Origin: Mnemiopsis leidyi
Lineage: Eukaryota; Ctenophora; Tentaculata; Lobata; Bolinopsidae
Assembly: GCA_000226015.1 (NCBI GenBank)
Contig: JH154143.1
Coordinates: 148,795-177,106, forward strand
Direction of reading: 5' to 3'
Length of the DNA stretch: 28,312 bases
Below are positions 10,296 through 21,196 of the stretch, in pieces. The notes beneath the pieces are model-generated. The model did not search any database. It saw only the letters and a program-made list of their open reading frames with translations, and was not told where the DNA came from. Positions within the stretch are counted from its first letter, which is position 1; each line of letters starts with the position of its first letter. The position numbers and the translations under genes are program-made.

Positions 10296-10353
10296 GTGAG
10301 TATTTTGATCTGTGCACCTAGCCTTTACTGATATTTTTCTAATTTACCAGATA

Positions 10354-10427
10354 CTACTATACTAATATTTCATGTTTGAGTATCCGAATATTACTATACT
10401 AATATTTCATGTTTAAATATCCGAATT
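10354..10427. repeat. Two-copy tandem duplication, period 37 bp
   Basis: ACTATACTAATATTTCATG occurs at 10356 and again at 10393, followed in both copies by GTTT and TATCCGAAT with single differences. It is non-coding and lies just downstream of cassette E. Confidence 0.85.
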
Positions 10428-11027
10428 TAACAGTATTTTCTCCGAAAAACGAAATTTAAAAAATTGAATTTAGCCATTTCTTACCCTTCAATTTCCTATA
10501 TTTGTAATCACAATTTACTTTAGCCAACAGAAATGTGTCTTGACACAATGAGCATTATGAAAAACACTTAAGGACTGCTCGCGCTACCAGGAGAATGCAT
10601 GTTTTACTTTTTGAATAGATTATTGACGCAAAATAACATAGTTATACATTTTGAAAATTTAGAAATTCCCCATAAAATTAAACCAAAGATCGGTATGTTA
10701 ATGTCCCAGCTACTACAAAACCTCACTAAATAAAGGTAAACTAATTTTATACGTCTTCTTGTCCTTAGCAGCAAAGAAACACCACTTAATAAGTTCTGAA
10801 ATCAAACTATCCTACTCCGCAAGCATTATGCTGTGATGGCTCTTCATCGTATCCGCGTCTAGCATCTCATTTACATAAGTACCGTTATTTTGGAATAAGA
10901 CAGTATTTTAGAGAGAAAAATGTGGCTTTATAAACATCGCGATTTTAAAAACCATCGTGTTTAGGTCAGGTCCTCAGTCCGTCTTTATTTTCTCTGTGTT
11001 TTCTCACGGGGCCTATTCGATTAAAAT
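10428..11027. other. Non-coding stretch before cassette F
   Basis: No exon is seen. The last 60 bp before 11028 are pyrimidine-rich with an initiator-like CCTCAGTCC at about 10974, which could mark a start site for cassette F. Confidence 0.35.
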
Positions 11028-11112
11028 ATGCCGAACTCGATGATCAGACAGGCGTCTGAAGATATCAAGATAAGTTTCCTTAGCCAGAGCGAGCTACAAC
11101 TCAAAGTGAGCC
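11028..11112 (+). CDS. Alternative first coding exon F1 (28 codons + 1 nt)
   Basis: The ATG opens MPNSMIRQASEDIKISF and ends SELQLKVS at AGCC|GTAAGT, a consensus donor, in phase 1. A competing donor 7 bp earlier (AAA|GTGAGC) would be phase 0. The unspliced frame ends soon after. The Met-Pro start and the SELQLKV end echo SELYLDG in cassette B. It can splice straight to a distant common exon or to 13075-13335, whose frame is compatible (C plus AG gives Gln). Confidence 0.6.
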
Positions 11113-12156
11113 GTAAGTCCCTGATTTCTATTTGAGTGAAATTGATTTTGTTAATATTTCCGGCCCGGTTCTGTAAATAGCATGGATAATTATAATTCCG
11201 TCGGACAGTTATTGAATTAAGTTCGAGTGCTTTTACTTATTTTAACTTTGGAAATTCTTGGTGCATGTGTTTTTGAATAACTTTTTAGAACGATACGGGG
11301 TGAGTTAGATTTGAACAGTTGAGTTTGTTGTTTAACACGTACAGTAAAGTGGGTGTCAATGGAATACTTTTAAACAAACTTGTCGAGGGAAATGGATTTT
11401 GTTCACAGAAACAATGCATTATTTCGATATGTAAGTAGAATAGTTTCTGTGGAATGCCGTTGTATACTATTCAATTTTAATTTAAGTTGGCATTGTTATT
11501 GCACGTGCAGGTTTGGTAATAGATAATTTATTCCTTCCCACTTCTCTGTTGAGATTTGAATACCTTCGGCATTTAAGAAGAACTTCATTATAATTAGCTT
11601 ATCATGTTTTGAATTGTAAAGTCTGCAACATTCACTAGTCGTTAGTTAATGTTATGCGTCGACTAAACCAGTCACTTTTTCAAGCTCCCATTCATATTCA
11701 ATCAGTGATTTTTTGCCAAATTTGCCGGTCCTTCATACTTTTCTAGATTCTAATACATTGTAAATGATAAACTATAGATAATGTACATTTTGTTCATCAT
11801 CTACAGTCGCAGTCAGGCGAAAAAGAATACTTAAAATACTTTTTCATCATAACGATATGCGATATTCAGAACATATATGTATATCGTTCATTTTGTGCCT
11901 TCATGATAGCGAGCAGGTCATTACTAAAAATAGTAACTAAAAGTAGTAACTGAAAATAGAAAAACTTGAAAGATGGCGTAGCCTTTGATGAAGGCTGATG
12001 TAAGAAAGCATTATAATGTTCGCTTGATGCAAAAATTTCCTAGGTAGAGTACCAGTATTATTTATTTGAGTAAACTATAGTGACATAGTGTCGTTTCACT
12101 GGCAAGCAGCTGCGCACTCAGATATAATATCCCTTTGCTTTATGTCAGTGAAATGT
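11113..12156. other. Intron of cassette F, nothing else seen
   Basis: This is AT-rich sequence with one CACGTG at 11502. An ATG at 11393 starts MDFVHRNNALFRY and meets a GTAAGT, but in phase 0, so I do not call it. Confidence 0.4.
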
Positions 12157-12387
12157 CTAAAAATATATCAATATCTGATCGCTAAAGATAGCACGAAAAT
12201 TAGATCGCACCCCGGGCTGAGGAATGCCTAAACCAACACGATCCTTCAACACACCAGCAGTGATTGGCTTGATAGTGCGAAATGTTTCTGAAATTATTCT
12301 GCTGCAAATTTTTGGGTTTGGCATGTTTTTATCTTTTTGACGCTTGGTTTGTTCAGTGGGGTACACAATTATACTTCCCAACTGCAA
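12157..12387 (-). mobile_element. Possible Tc1/mariner-like transposase relic (N-terminal part)
   Basis: The minus-strand frame of about 76 codons includes the runs NPKICSRIISETFRTIKP and ITAGVLKDRVGLGIPQP. This resembles the helix-turn-helix part of Tc1-family transposases, where a segment of the form ITAxxLKxxxGLxxSxxTVRxxL is common. No DDE catalytic part, terminal inverted repeats or longer frame is visible, so at best it is a short decayed fragment inside the cassette F intron. A chance ORF remains possible. Confidence 0.3.
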
Positions 12388-12724
12388 TGATTATACATGC
12401 TTCCATGGGAGAGCTGCAATGACAAACAACAAAAACACCTTATAATGAAAAAAGCCTTGTCATTTAAAAGACGCTGAAACCCTAGTGGGTTTCGTTACTT
12501 AACATTTACCGATAACTTCCGAACTACCTGCCCGACAAAAAACTTTTCCTGAACCACACATGCCTATAAACTAGAGGAGACTCAGGTAGCTTTGTGCTAC
12601 CAAGGTCGACAAAGGTGAACTGGCCTGGAACGTTGACAGAACAGAAAGGCCTATGCCTGCTGTGTCGACAGTTTTACCAGCACATTTCATCGGATAGGCC
12701 TGTTAGCACATCATCGCGATCCCT

Positions 12725-12904
12725 ATGTGGCACAATGGTACTGTTGGTCAGCTGCTGAACGCCTGTTTTGACCCTGAATTGTTGTGGTCTAAGTACGGTA
12801 GTAATGCTCTAACAACTGATGATGTGAGCTATTCACTACCTTCTTGGCTGGTATTTGCTTCATTGATAAGTGTAGATAGTCGATGGGTTGCATTAAATTT
12901 ATGA
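12725..12904 (+). CDS. Unassigned 59-aa ORF, possible cassette or pseudogene fragment
   Basis: The ATG opens MWHNGTVGQLLNACFDPELL and then WSKYG. At TACG|GTAGTA there is a phase-1 donor that would make a 24-codon cassette ending ELLWSKYG, which fits the array. But the frame also stays open and coding-like beyond it (NALTTDDVSYSLPSW) to TGA at 12902. The surrounding 12560-12860 is richer in GC than the flanks and has coding-like runs in other frames, as in an old pseudogene. I cannot choose between these readings and name no family. Confidence 0.25.
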   Translation: MWHNGTVGQLLNACFDPELLWSKYGSNALTTDDVSYSLPSWLVFASLISVDSRWVALNL

Positions 12905-13074
12905 GGTTTTTCTATCAAAACGTCGTTGCCTTTAGGGGTTTTAAAACACTGAAAGCCCAAAATCTGCTATATGACTATTCGAACATTTGAGCGTTTGCAA
13001 TTGTTTCTGCTGTATATACGTTCTGCCATCAAAACCCTAAAATATAACAATTTAAGAACATTTATTGTGTGTAG

Positions 13075-13335
13075 AGGGTGTGACTGTGAGATTCGTGAGG
13101 CGAGCTGAGAACGTCCGATCGAGCATGTCCGTTCAAACAGCACTACCCATGCAGCCTACTGCTATCATGGTCCTGAACGCCGAGGTGGGGGCTAGACAGA
13201 ACATCCCACTTATGGAAGATTTCCTGGCGAAGAAGAGGACTTCTTATTTCAACGACCATATGATCCTGCCAATGGATGACGAGATTGCGATGCATGAACT
13301 TGACGTGGACTTAGTTAGGACCCAAGCATTTATGT
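13075..13335 (+). CDS. Internal or alternative exon F2 (261 nt, 87 codons)
   Basis: The acceptor GTGTGTAG starts an exon exactly 261 nt long that is open in the frame given by phase-1 entry. It ends at ATGT|GTGAGT, a strong phase-1 donor. From 11028-11112 it reads QGVTVRFVRRAENVRSS, then through NAEVGARQNIPLMEDFLAKK and MDDEIAMHELDVDLVRT. If instead transcription starts inside the exon, the ATG at 13125 (MSVQTALPMQPTA) gives 70 codons plus 1 nt, also phase 1. The exon is markedly richer in GC and more coding-like than its flanks. Its ends, length and frame all fit the array. The acceptor tract is weak. Confidence 0.6.
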
Positions 13336-13339
13336 GTGA

Positions 13340-13383
13340 GTATATTTACTTATTTACTTATATATATTTACTTATATTTACTT
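13340..13383. repeat. Short TTTACTTATA-type simple repeat
   Basis: Imperfect repeats of TATTTACTTA and TATATTTACT lie just after the donor of exon F2. This is a low-complexity intron start. Confidence 0.7.
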
Positions 13384-13645
13384 TAGAGCATGTGGGAAGT
13401 TGAGGGATGAATATTTGTATGATGGGATTTATGTAGTTTATGATGGGGTTTATTTACTTATTTAGTTTTCTCTGTATGATTATCAATGATTATATACACG
13501 AATGTCGGCACACCGACAAATTTCAACATATTGAAACTGGCAGGCGGATCCCCATGTTGCTTTTAAATACTCATTATTACTTACTTACTTACACTCAATT
13601 TCTTACAAACTATATTACTCACATACTGTTGCTTTTATTTTAAAG

Positions 13646-13699
13646 GGGCAAAGTTTGAAGCGGTTAACGATGTCTGCGAATCCCACTCCATTCTCCTTT
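13646..13699 (+). CDS. Candidate internal exon F3 (54 nt)
   Basis: A pyrimidine-rich acceptor GCTTTTATTTTAAAG precedes GGGCAAAG. Entered in phase 1 from 13335 (T plus GG gives Trp), the frame reads WAKFEAVNDVCESHSILL and meets CTTT|GTACCT in phase 1, after exactly 54 nt. The end CESHSILL resembles the WENQIVLS and WEHKLILT tails of other cassettes, so it would complete a cassette F of about 133 codons. The donor is only moderate. The alternative GAG|GTTGTT would need another frame (MSANPTPFSFVPE). Confidence 0.4.
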
Positions 13700-14966
13700 G
13701 TACCTGAGGTTGTTGATTTTCATTTTGCATTACAATAGCCCCTTGCAGTCATCAACTTCTGCATAACATCCAAACACTGCAATTTTATATATGATAAAAT
13801 CGTAAAAATGCTGTCCACAAGATGAATAAGCTTTGAGATCGGAAATGTTGCCATATGGATAATGGCGTTCAAATCAACCGATTTGCATTGAAGTGATCCA
13901 GACGTATTTCATACAACTGTACAAGGTACTTATATTCGATTAGAGCAGCGATTAATTCTATAAATTAGTTTGCAAATAAATAGCATGACATTAATTGTAC
14001 TACGACATATAAGAAGTTTTATATGCGTAAATCAATATTGAATACTTACCCTTTGTTTACGCATTATAATTGACTTTAATGTTGTGCCATCAATAACCTT
14101 GAAGTTCTTTTTTATTTTCTGCATTAACGGACTTGCAAGCCTAATCATTTTATATGGCATAGACATGTCATAAGATTTAGAACTTCAGTTAGTTAATTTA
14201 GTACCAATAAGATTAAGCTACCATTTAGATAAAAATTAGTAGTACTAGTAGGTACAAATACTCAGCTATCGTCTAGCTTTGCATCAACTTTTATTCTGTG
14301 GTGAGACCGTAGCTCAATAATACCCGAAAATCCCCCCCCCATATCTCCTTATCACAACATAATTAACCATGCTTCTCATAATAAACGATTATAAATTTCC
14401 TTGAGCCCCTCTTTCCACACGATCTCTTTCCACAACAAGTTTACTTTCCCCGCCCCTCTCTCCCGAGCTTGAGCCTTGTAAGAGGAGCATCATATACAAC
14501 TGCATAATATTTCTGCCCTTTGAAGGCCCTATTTAACCTGGAGTAGAGCCCCTCCATAATCTTACAATCAGCTTTGTCTTGCCCATCGTCATTTGCGTAA
14601 GAATACTTCGAGCGCGTTGTTTATTCATCCCCTGGTCAGTCGTCGCCTTTCCCCAACGCTCGTGATACTAAATTACAGTACTTATATCCGCCCTATTAGA
14701 CACTAATCACCATAGGTTCGAGTCGAAAGGCTCGAGAATTGACGTGAAGATCCATACATATTGATATCTCGAAGTATAAGGGCCCGAGTTTTGTAGCCGA
14801 GAGAGGAGGAGGAGTAATTAGATCATCCCTTACACAAAGTCCTCGACAAGCTGTATACTCTAATTGAAGGCTTGTAGCTTCAAATCCTAGATAAGCGAAT
14901 CGATCGACTCTCATTTGGTGTGCCAAGTAAAGGAGCTGGTTTAACTCAAGATACAGATCCGTGCAG
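13700..14966. other. Non-coding stretch before cassette G
   Basis: No exon is supported. A run of nine or so C residues lies at about 14331-14340, and a more GC-rich, pyrimidine-rich part (14400-14700) could hold promoter elements. The minus-strand ORF at 14696-14977 looks like a chance frame over the leader of cassette G. Confidence 0.4.
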
Positions 14967-15108
14967 ATGCCGTTCATCAGAGTTCGCCTGAAGGGAATTC
15001 AGGATGCACGTGCAGCGGCTGCTGCGCGGAAGAGTCCCGGAAGTCGACTACTGAAGATCCAGTCCAGCACCTCGAAAGCTGTGTGGGAGAACCAGATCGT
15101 GTTATCTG
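14967..15108 (+). CDS. Alternative first coding exon G (47 codons + 1 nt)
   Basis: The ATG opens MPFIRVRLKGIQDARAAAAA, then RKSPGSRLLKIQSSTSK, and ends AVWENQIVLS at TCTG|GTGAGA, a good donor, in phase 1. The exon is clearly richer in GC than its flanks. It shares MPFIR[VI]RL at the start and WE..[IL].L.G at the end with the cassette at 19596, and the tail with 7271-7395. The Ala-rich and Arg-rich middle varies. This is one of the clearest members of the array. The likely role is a variable N-terminal tail of a larger protein encoded downstream, probably cytosolic because no signal peptide is visible. Confidence 0.75.
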
Positions 15109-16082
15109 GTGAGAAGATTTTTTCGTTGCTTTTTAGAAGATTTCTGTATGATTATCGTGTTGATCAGTTGATCTCAATATTTTGTTCGTGCTTCTTGTTT
15201 CTAGGACATTTATTCTTTCACGTTTAGTATGATGGAAAAATTTCTCCTGAAAGAATAGTTTTATGAAAAGGTCGCTACTTGCACACAATCATTATTCTAC
15301 TGATTTGTGTCAAAACAGCATAAACTTAGTATGCCTTAAACCAATAAGGCGGTTGATACAACCATGGTTACTATATCTTACTGTACAACTATTTGCCTTA
15401 CAATGCGAACTTCAAACCACATGAAAAGCTCCAATATATTCGCGGTTTAGATATTCAAAAAGTACAACAATTTTTATATGAACCGAATAGATAACCGACT
15501 AGATAGTAGATAACTGTGCTTCTACAGTTACCAACGATTATATCGATCTAGTTACTGTACGTATAATCGCTTTAGATACTTCCAGTTTATCGGTTTCGCT
15601 ACTTGCATAATTCATGTGCAAAACATTTCAAAGTCTGCACGGTTTTAGACGTTTTTGATGATATTGGTTTCTAATGTCTGCTGATTTATGTTTTATGTTG
15701 GGGTTTGATATTTTAAAAACCGATGACATGCAAAAGAACAAATTTATGATTATAGTGGTACGTTTGTGCAATATATCTCGTACTCTCCTTAAAACCATTT
15801 CTTGTGTTAGTTTTAGTTCCTGTATGCAGGCTTGTATATGGTCCAGTTCACCTTTCCTACAAGTAGCCCTCAGAGAACAGCGCTAGAGGTATTGGATTAG
15901 CCGACGAAGGTAACCAACTAATCGATGTGAAACTAAACTCGGTCATGAGTTTCATGTCGATCCTAATCTCCGGCTAAGTCCAGATAGAGCTAGAAAAACA
16001 GGAAATAGACGTAATTTGGAGCGACAAAAACCGTGCCTGGAACCGTTCAGGGCCTGATCGTTAGTGGTCGTCTTCGGTAGGG

Positions 16083-16122
16083 ATGGCTAAAATGACATCT
16101 TTTCAGTTTTCAAGGTCGTTGG
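16083..16122 (+). CDS. Candidate short first exon (13 codons + 1 nt)
   Basis: The ATG opens MAKMTSFQFSRSL and reaches TTGG|GTAAAA in phase 1. A second phase-1 GT follows 24 nt later (GTAC|GTATAT). Size and phase suit the array, but neither donor is strong and there is no homology to the other cassettes. It lies just after a coding-like but interrupted run, so it may be part of a decayed element. Confidence 0.2.
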
Positions 16123-17618
16123 GTAAAACTATATCAAGTAACGTACGTATATTCTGTACATGACTTCTTGTTTTATGAAACTAGTTCGCTTGTTCCACCC
16201 TTTCTTTTGTTTGTGATTGTCAGAGGAAAAAAGGAAATATTAGCTTATTATCTGATAATTTCATAAGCTTATAAGAGGAGGAGGATTATAGTAAGAGTAT
16301 TTCAAAGTACATCTATCCAAATTTTAATCATTATCTGCTTAGTTACGTTGAAAGTTACATGTGCACTTTAGGCGCTGACATTCTATTTTCAATTGTTTTG
16401 TTTTACATTTGGCACCCCTTTATTAAGGCGTTAAGTAGCACACGCATTGCATAACTCATTGCAATTCTTATTATACTAGTCAAAATAGATTTGATGAGAT
16501 GAACACCTGAGCTAGTAAATTTCGACAAAAAGTTTAAATTTACACTTTCAGTTACGGATTGAAAATGATGCCACCTTTCCAATTCTAGCTTCCGATTTCA
16601 CTTTCTATTGTTATACTTTTAAATTTCATTAACATCCGTATATTTAAGCGCATGAGATCAGTTCAGAATTTCTCTATCAGCTGCACAAAATTTCAGTCTT
16701 CTCTATTCATCATTCTCAGTAGTGCTATTTGCCATTGTACTTGTGATCAGATTCTAATTCGTATCGTTTGCGAATGCCCACTCGTCGCTTTGTGTCAATA
16801 TTGTTACATATATCTCTAATTTCATGGTCTAATACTGATGAGAAATATAGAAGTATAACTTCACAGGACGCTACAGAGAGTTAAACACCCCTCTCCTCTA
16901 GACCTACCGACACCTCCGATACTACAGAGTGTTGACATTATACTCCCGGCCCTATTGCCCACCCCCCGGTTTCCCGTAATCACTCACTGTGTCATTGCCC
17001 GCTGTGCGATTTGTAGGAGTGCAGTGTGATCGTTAGGCCGTTATTTGTGTGCTGTGTATATTGCAGTATTGCACCTCTTTCATTATCGAAATGTTGCATG
17101 GTTGTAGTGTATGACGTTCCTGCTTATAACATTTAATGTGTTTTAGCGAGTTTGCGGGTTTCAACTCTTTATAATCCTTCACACACGAAGTATACACTTC
17201 TTTAGGTGGGTATTTACCCTGGATTTTTTTAAACATTCCAGACTCATTCTATAATAGGTGAATCAACAAATCGAAAGTCTAAGGACTGAGCTTAATCTGT
17301 CTGAGGAGCGTATATATATACGTACATATAAATACATACTTATGTATAAGTACCGATTCGTTCCCATACTTAGAAAGCTTTCAACCAGGGTGAAGATGCT
17401 AAGATGTACCTGGTTGCGTCTGTCTCACTTTACCTGTAGGACTTTGTAAAACTTCTGCCGTGTATTTTTGGGAAGCTTATGAGACACGGTCTGCTTATGG
17501 GAACACGACCTTGTTTTTGTGTGTCATCCTGGCCTTCGATTGCCTTATTGATTGTTTACCCGTAAAATTAACGGTAGGCAGATGTTGCTCAGCGTTTATT
17601 TTGCTTACTTTGTTTTTT

Positions 17619-17674
17619 AGCGGGTACAAACTACAAAGTTACCTCGTTTAAGCGGGTACAAAGTTACCTCGTTA
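17619..17674. repeat. Two-copy direct repeat AGCGGGTACAAA...
   Basis: AGCGGGTACAAA followed by GTTACCTCGTT occurs twice. The first copy has an extra 8 bp (ACTACAAA). It is non-coding. Confidence 0.8.
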
Positions 17675-17749
17675 AAAACCTGTCATTGGTCGCTTTACGA
17701 AATACCACGTACTCACTTGAATGTAATGGATTCTTCTCAGGCTGTTTCA

Positions 17750-17812
17750 GTTGGCTTTTAAAGCTCAGTATAGTTGGCTTTTAAAGCTCAGTATAGTTGG
17801 CTTTTAAAGCTC
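17750..17812. repeat. Three-copy tandem repeat, period 23 bp
   Basis: The unit GTTGGCTTTTAAAGCTCAGTATA is repeated at 17750, 17773 and 17796; the last copy is partial. The copies are identical, so the expansion is recent. Confidence 0.95.
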
Positions 17813-18100
17813 GCTACAGTAAAGAAATCGCTTGCGATCTTAGATAACAACTGGGAGGCGCCGGAAAGTAGCCCTCTCGGACATAGATGACTAACAATTA
17901 CTACCCGTCCAATCTCCATAAAACAAAACAACATGGACTGTTTTCTAATTGCCGCAAGCAGATGCATCAACTAAAGAATGTGTGGTTAGTCCGGTTATAC
18001 ACACAGTAACTAGTTTACCCGAGACAAGGACTGCCAGCTCCATGCTCCTGGCTCCCTAACCGCTACAGAGGCTGCAGTAGCGCAGTATCACGGTTGCTGG

Positions 18101-18200
18101 AATCCTCCTGGCCCTCATGCCATATTTTTCTTTAACAAGAAGTACTTTGCTAGAATCCTGGCCCTGCCATATCTTCCTTTAACGAGAAGCTCTTTGCTCG
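18101..18200. repeat. Imperfect tandem duplication, about 50 bp
   Basis: AATCCT followed by GGCCCT, GCCATAT, CTTTAAC, AGAAG and TTTGCT occurs twice, with about 10 differences and small indels. The first copy contains ATGCCATATTTTTCT (MPYFSLTRS), which superficially resembles a cassette start. Confidence 0.7.
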
Positions 18201-19043
18201 AGTTCCTTTGTTGCATATACCTCATTACAGCTCGTATTTCGAGCCCGTTCAATGACGCTTATAGACAGGTTGTCTTTTAACTGTTACTCTATTACGAATG
18301 ATCGATGAACAGTAATAGAAGGATGAATAAACTGGAATCCCTGCAGTTATACATTCAGCAAGAAATTACAAACTCATGTACTCGCCACTTTAAGAAGCGT
18401 GCAACTAGCCCAGGGAGATCCTTTGACATCCTCGACAATTAGTGGGTTCCTAAATGACCTTGCGGCTGTCGCGATGGGTGAAATCGAGCCAGAATTGAAA
18501 AGTTCACAGCAGGTCACCAGCTAATTCTTTCCTCCAGCCATTGCCCATATGATGAGAGGTCTGATTCAGCTGTACAGAGGGCAAGCTGTGCCAGCCGCTA
18601 TTCCCCCACCTTGACATAAAGTCCAGCGTGCGATGAGGTGAAGTGCCCGATGTGGATCCTGGATGCAGCTATTTGTGTCCTTCTACTGATGTGATCTTAA
18701 TTTCCACCGCTCTTTGGTTAGCGTCTCCGGTCTTTGTTGGCTTGTACAATACAACAAAGATATGCTGATACAATGTGACCCTTACGCAAACTCTAACCCT
18801 TAGATTTTTAGTGACGTTATACATACCTAAAACTGTCTCCCTTCAGATCTGTAAATTATTTAGATATGGTAGCAGGTGTCATAGTACAAAAGCTGATGCC
18901 CTGCACCTTCCACAGTACACAATAGAAGGGCTACAGGCCCCTGGACGTGTATACCTTGCTGAGTTGCAATGATGCCCGTGCGTGGCAGTATTAATCTGTT
19001 TTTGTTTAAAAGCCCTTTGCCCTCTCAAGTAAAATACCAAGAC

Positions 19044-19150
19044 AGCTTGTTTTAATGTTTTATAATGCTCTACATTTCCCGTTATAGCTTTCAATGTTAT
19101 AGCTTGTTTTAATGTTTTATAATGCTCTACATTTCCCGTTATAGCTTTCA
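19044..19150. repeat. Two-copy tandem repeat, period 57 bp
   Basis: AGCTTGTTTTAATG and the following 40 bp repeat almost perfectly at 19101, giving 1.9 copies. Minus-strand frames through it are repeat-driven and I do not call them genes. Confidence 0.95.
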
Positions 19151-19595
19151 CAGGTTTCTGCCTTTAACATTGAGATGATAACAAAATTACACCATTGTAT
19201 TAAAGACTAGTAAAACCTTTGTTGATGCAGGTGTTAGTTTCATTACGGTCAATCTCGTAAAAGTCATAAATTCGCGACTGTTACGTCTGATTTACGTGTG
19301 GTTTGTGTCTGACTTTACTTTATTGTTAATTACTACGCTGTCATCAAGGGACCCCTGCATATGTTATAATCAAATGTTCAATACAATTATAACTCCTGCC
19401 CCCGGTCGTATATTAAGTAGGTCACCTTTGGTCATGCTTAATGGCAAGCCTTTATCGATACTCTTGTCTGTTAGCGTCTTGGTCGAGATTTTTGTTTTCC
19501 GCCGCAAAGCTTTTGTTACTCACTTTCTGGATCGTTGATTAGGACTGCCACAAGGCAATTTGAGGATTGTCTGACGGCAGAGACGCTGATGTCAG

Positions 19596-19722
19596 ATGCC
19601 ATTCATTCGAATCCGCCTCAACACACTCAACAAGGGAGACGAGAGGAAGAATCTTGGCCTTGCCAAAGTTAAAGTCGCAGAACCGACGAAAGACATATGG
19701 GAACACAAGCTCATTCTCACAG
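19596..19722 (+). CDS. Alternative first coding exon H (42 codons + 1 nt)
   Basis: The ATG opens MPFIRIRLNTLNKGDERKN, continues LGLAKVKVAEPTKD and ends IWEHKLILT at CACAG|GTGGGA in phase 1. A TGA lies in frame a few codons before the ATG, so this start is firm. The head (MPFIRIRL) and tail (IWEHKLILTG) match cassette G at 14967, while the middle differs, as expected for an old duplicated pair under selection at both ends. It is richer in GC than its flanks. Confidence 0.75.
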
Positions 19723-21196
19723 GTGGGAAACCCTAGATTTGTTCCTTCGTGGAAATCAGTGTTTAATATACTATCATGATATTTGCACAACATTAGTCTA
19801 CTCTAGGTTTTTTAATATAATGGCAGGGAAATTGTAGAGGTACAAAAATATGCAGCACAGGCCACCAGACACGAAAACTTTCAAGGACCAGCTATAACTA
19901 CTAGATGCAAAACCCATAAGAAAGTTGTGTATCCAAAACCCATAAAGTGATTGTACATTTTCCACAGTCCATAAAAGCGCTATAATGTGATGGTTACGGT
20001 TTGTGCATTTTATAAAGCATTGGAATCGAGCCATAAACAATGAAAATCGCCGGATTCGCCAGGTTGTATTGAGTGTAACAGTTTAAGCCGGTTTAGCTCG
20101 GTTTATTCACTTTTAACCGGACATAAAGGTATTGTAAGATGTTCACTGTTACATCATCTTTTATTACCCAATTTATTCTCGTTCTTCTGAATTATGAATT
20201 AAACATAGTTCATAGTTATTGCTTTCCGTATTCAACTTACTTTGCATTTGTTTTTTACGCCTTCGGCATGCTCAACGATGCCAGTATTTTTAATTTCCTC
20301 CGAAAGAAGAACAAAAATTTTGCCAACTAAGAAAAGTATCAGAGGCGACTAATGAACAAATATTCGAAAATTTTTTCAAAATTAATTGTAACTTGTTTCT
20401 ATTCTTATTGCATTCTGCTCATTTTAGTTAGAAATAACGTATGCACAATATTTTCAAGTATTTAAAGATACGACCTGTTCCTTACATAATATTTGAGTTG
20501 GTATAAATTGCTCTAATGTCTAATCGCTTTTTAGGTATGCGGCTACATAATTTAATTTCCAAGTATCCATAACAGGCATCGTTTTGAATGGTTCCAATAT
20601 TGTTTCTTTTTATCAACCAGAACAAAATTCATCAACTGTTGGATTTAAGAACGGCCGGTCTTGAACAATGAGACGAGCCAAGTTGTGAACAACAATATTG
20701 ATCTTGGCAAAAACCATATATGAAGTAACAGTTTCTATTTTATGATATACTCAATTGTGCCAAGGATCAAATCCTGAATTACCTTAAAAATTAGAATCAT
20801 GCATTTAGATCATTGCATGATTGAAATTTCATGTAAACTACTTAGTATCTTCAAATCTCAGAGCTATGTTATTCTGCCCAAGTTCGTCCTTATTCTCGAG
20901 CTAGCTCACGCAAGAAACCTTAAAAGATTACAAACGAGCAAGCGCTAAGTGAATGACAAGAATCTACCTTCAAATGGTGTCATGATTAACTAAACACTTA
21001 ACATTATGTTTATGTGGCCGAACATTAAGCCTTACATATGTCTAACCGTTAATGTGATTATCATCGAGCAAATAAGGCCAAGTCCACGTGACACCAGCAA
21101 AAATCCTCCTGGTAACCAGGCGACCTGCTTAAACTCATTGCATGTACTTTTTCTCATCGAAAGTTGCTGAATTTTGATCTGAATTGACTCTGCATC
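19723..21196. other. Non-coding stretch, nothing supported
   Basis: This is AT-rich. The plus frame at 20139-20330 (63 codons, hydrophobic) and minus frame at 19798-20040 have no splice or homology support. One CACGTG lies at 21085-21090, about 110 bp before the next cassette. Confidence 0.4.

Larger units (their letters stand above)
15109..19595. other. Long stretch (4.5 kb) with weak candidates and tandem repeats
   Basis: No firm cassette is seen. Weak ATG frames are at 16083 (phase-1 GTAAAA after 13 codons), 16774 (36 codons opening MPTRRFVSILL, only poor phase-1 donors), 17396 and 18117 (MPYFSLTRS, closed after 21 codons). A coding-like run with a stop lies at about 15979-16064 (KQEIDVIWSDKNRAW). 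Tandem duplications at 17619, 17750, 18101 and 19044 mark local instability. Confidence 0.4.

Noticed and set aside
11393-11431. ATG frame MDFVHRNNALFRY ending at TAT|GTAAGT
   Set aside because: The donor is good, but it is phase 0 while the array uses phase 1, and there is no resemblance to the cassettes.
15674-15886. 70-codon plus-strand ORF
   Set aside because: It has no splice support or recognisable motif, and its codon content looks like AT-rich intron.
16774-16884. MPTRRFVSILL ORF (36 codons)
   Set aside because: The Met-Pro-Thr-Arg-Arg start is suggestive, but only poor phase-1 GTs exist and there is no tail motif.
17258-17310. Possible internal exon VNQQIESLRTELNLSEE between AATAG and GTATAT
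   Set aside because: The acceptor and donor are weak and nothing joins to it in frame with confidence.
18117-18182. MPYFSLTRS ORF (21 codons)
   Set aside because: The start resembles the cassettes, but it lies within an imperfect tandem duplication, closes quickly and has only a weak GT.
18879-19151. Minus-strand ORF with a repeated peptide
   Set aside because: The repeat is simply the 57-bp tandem DNA duplication read on the other strand.
20139-20330. 63-codon plus-strand ORF, hydrophobic
   Set aside because: It has AT-rich composition, no strong phase-1 donor and no homology to other cassettes; a chance frame is likely.
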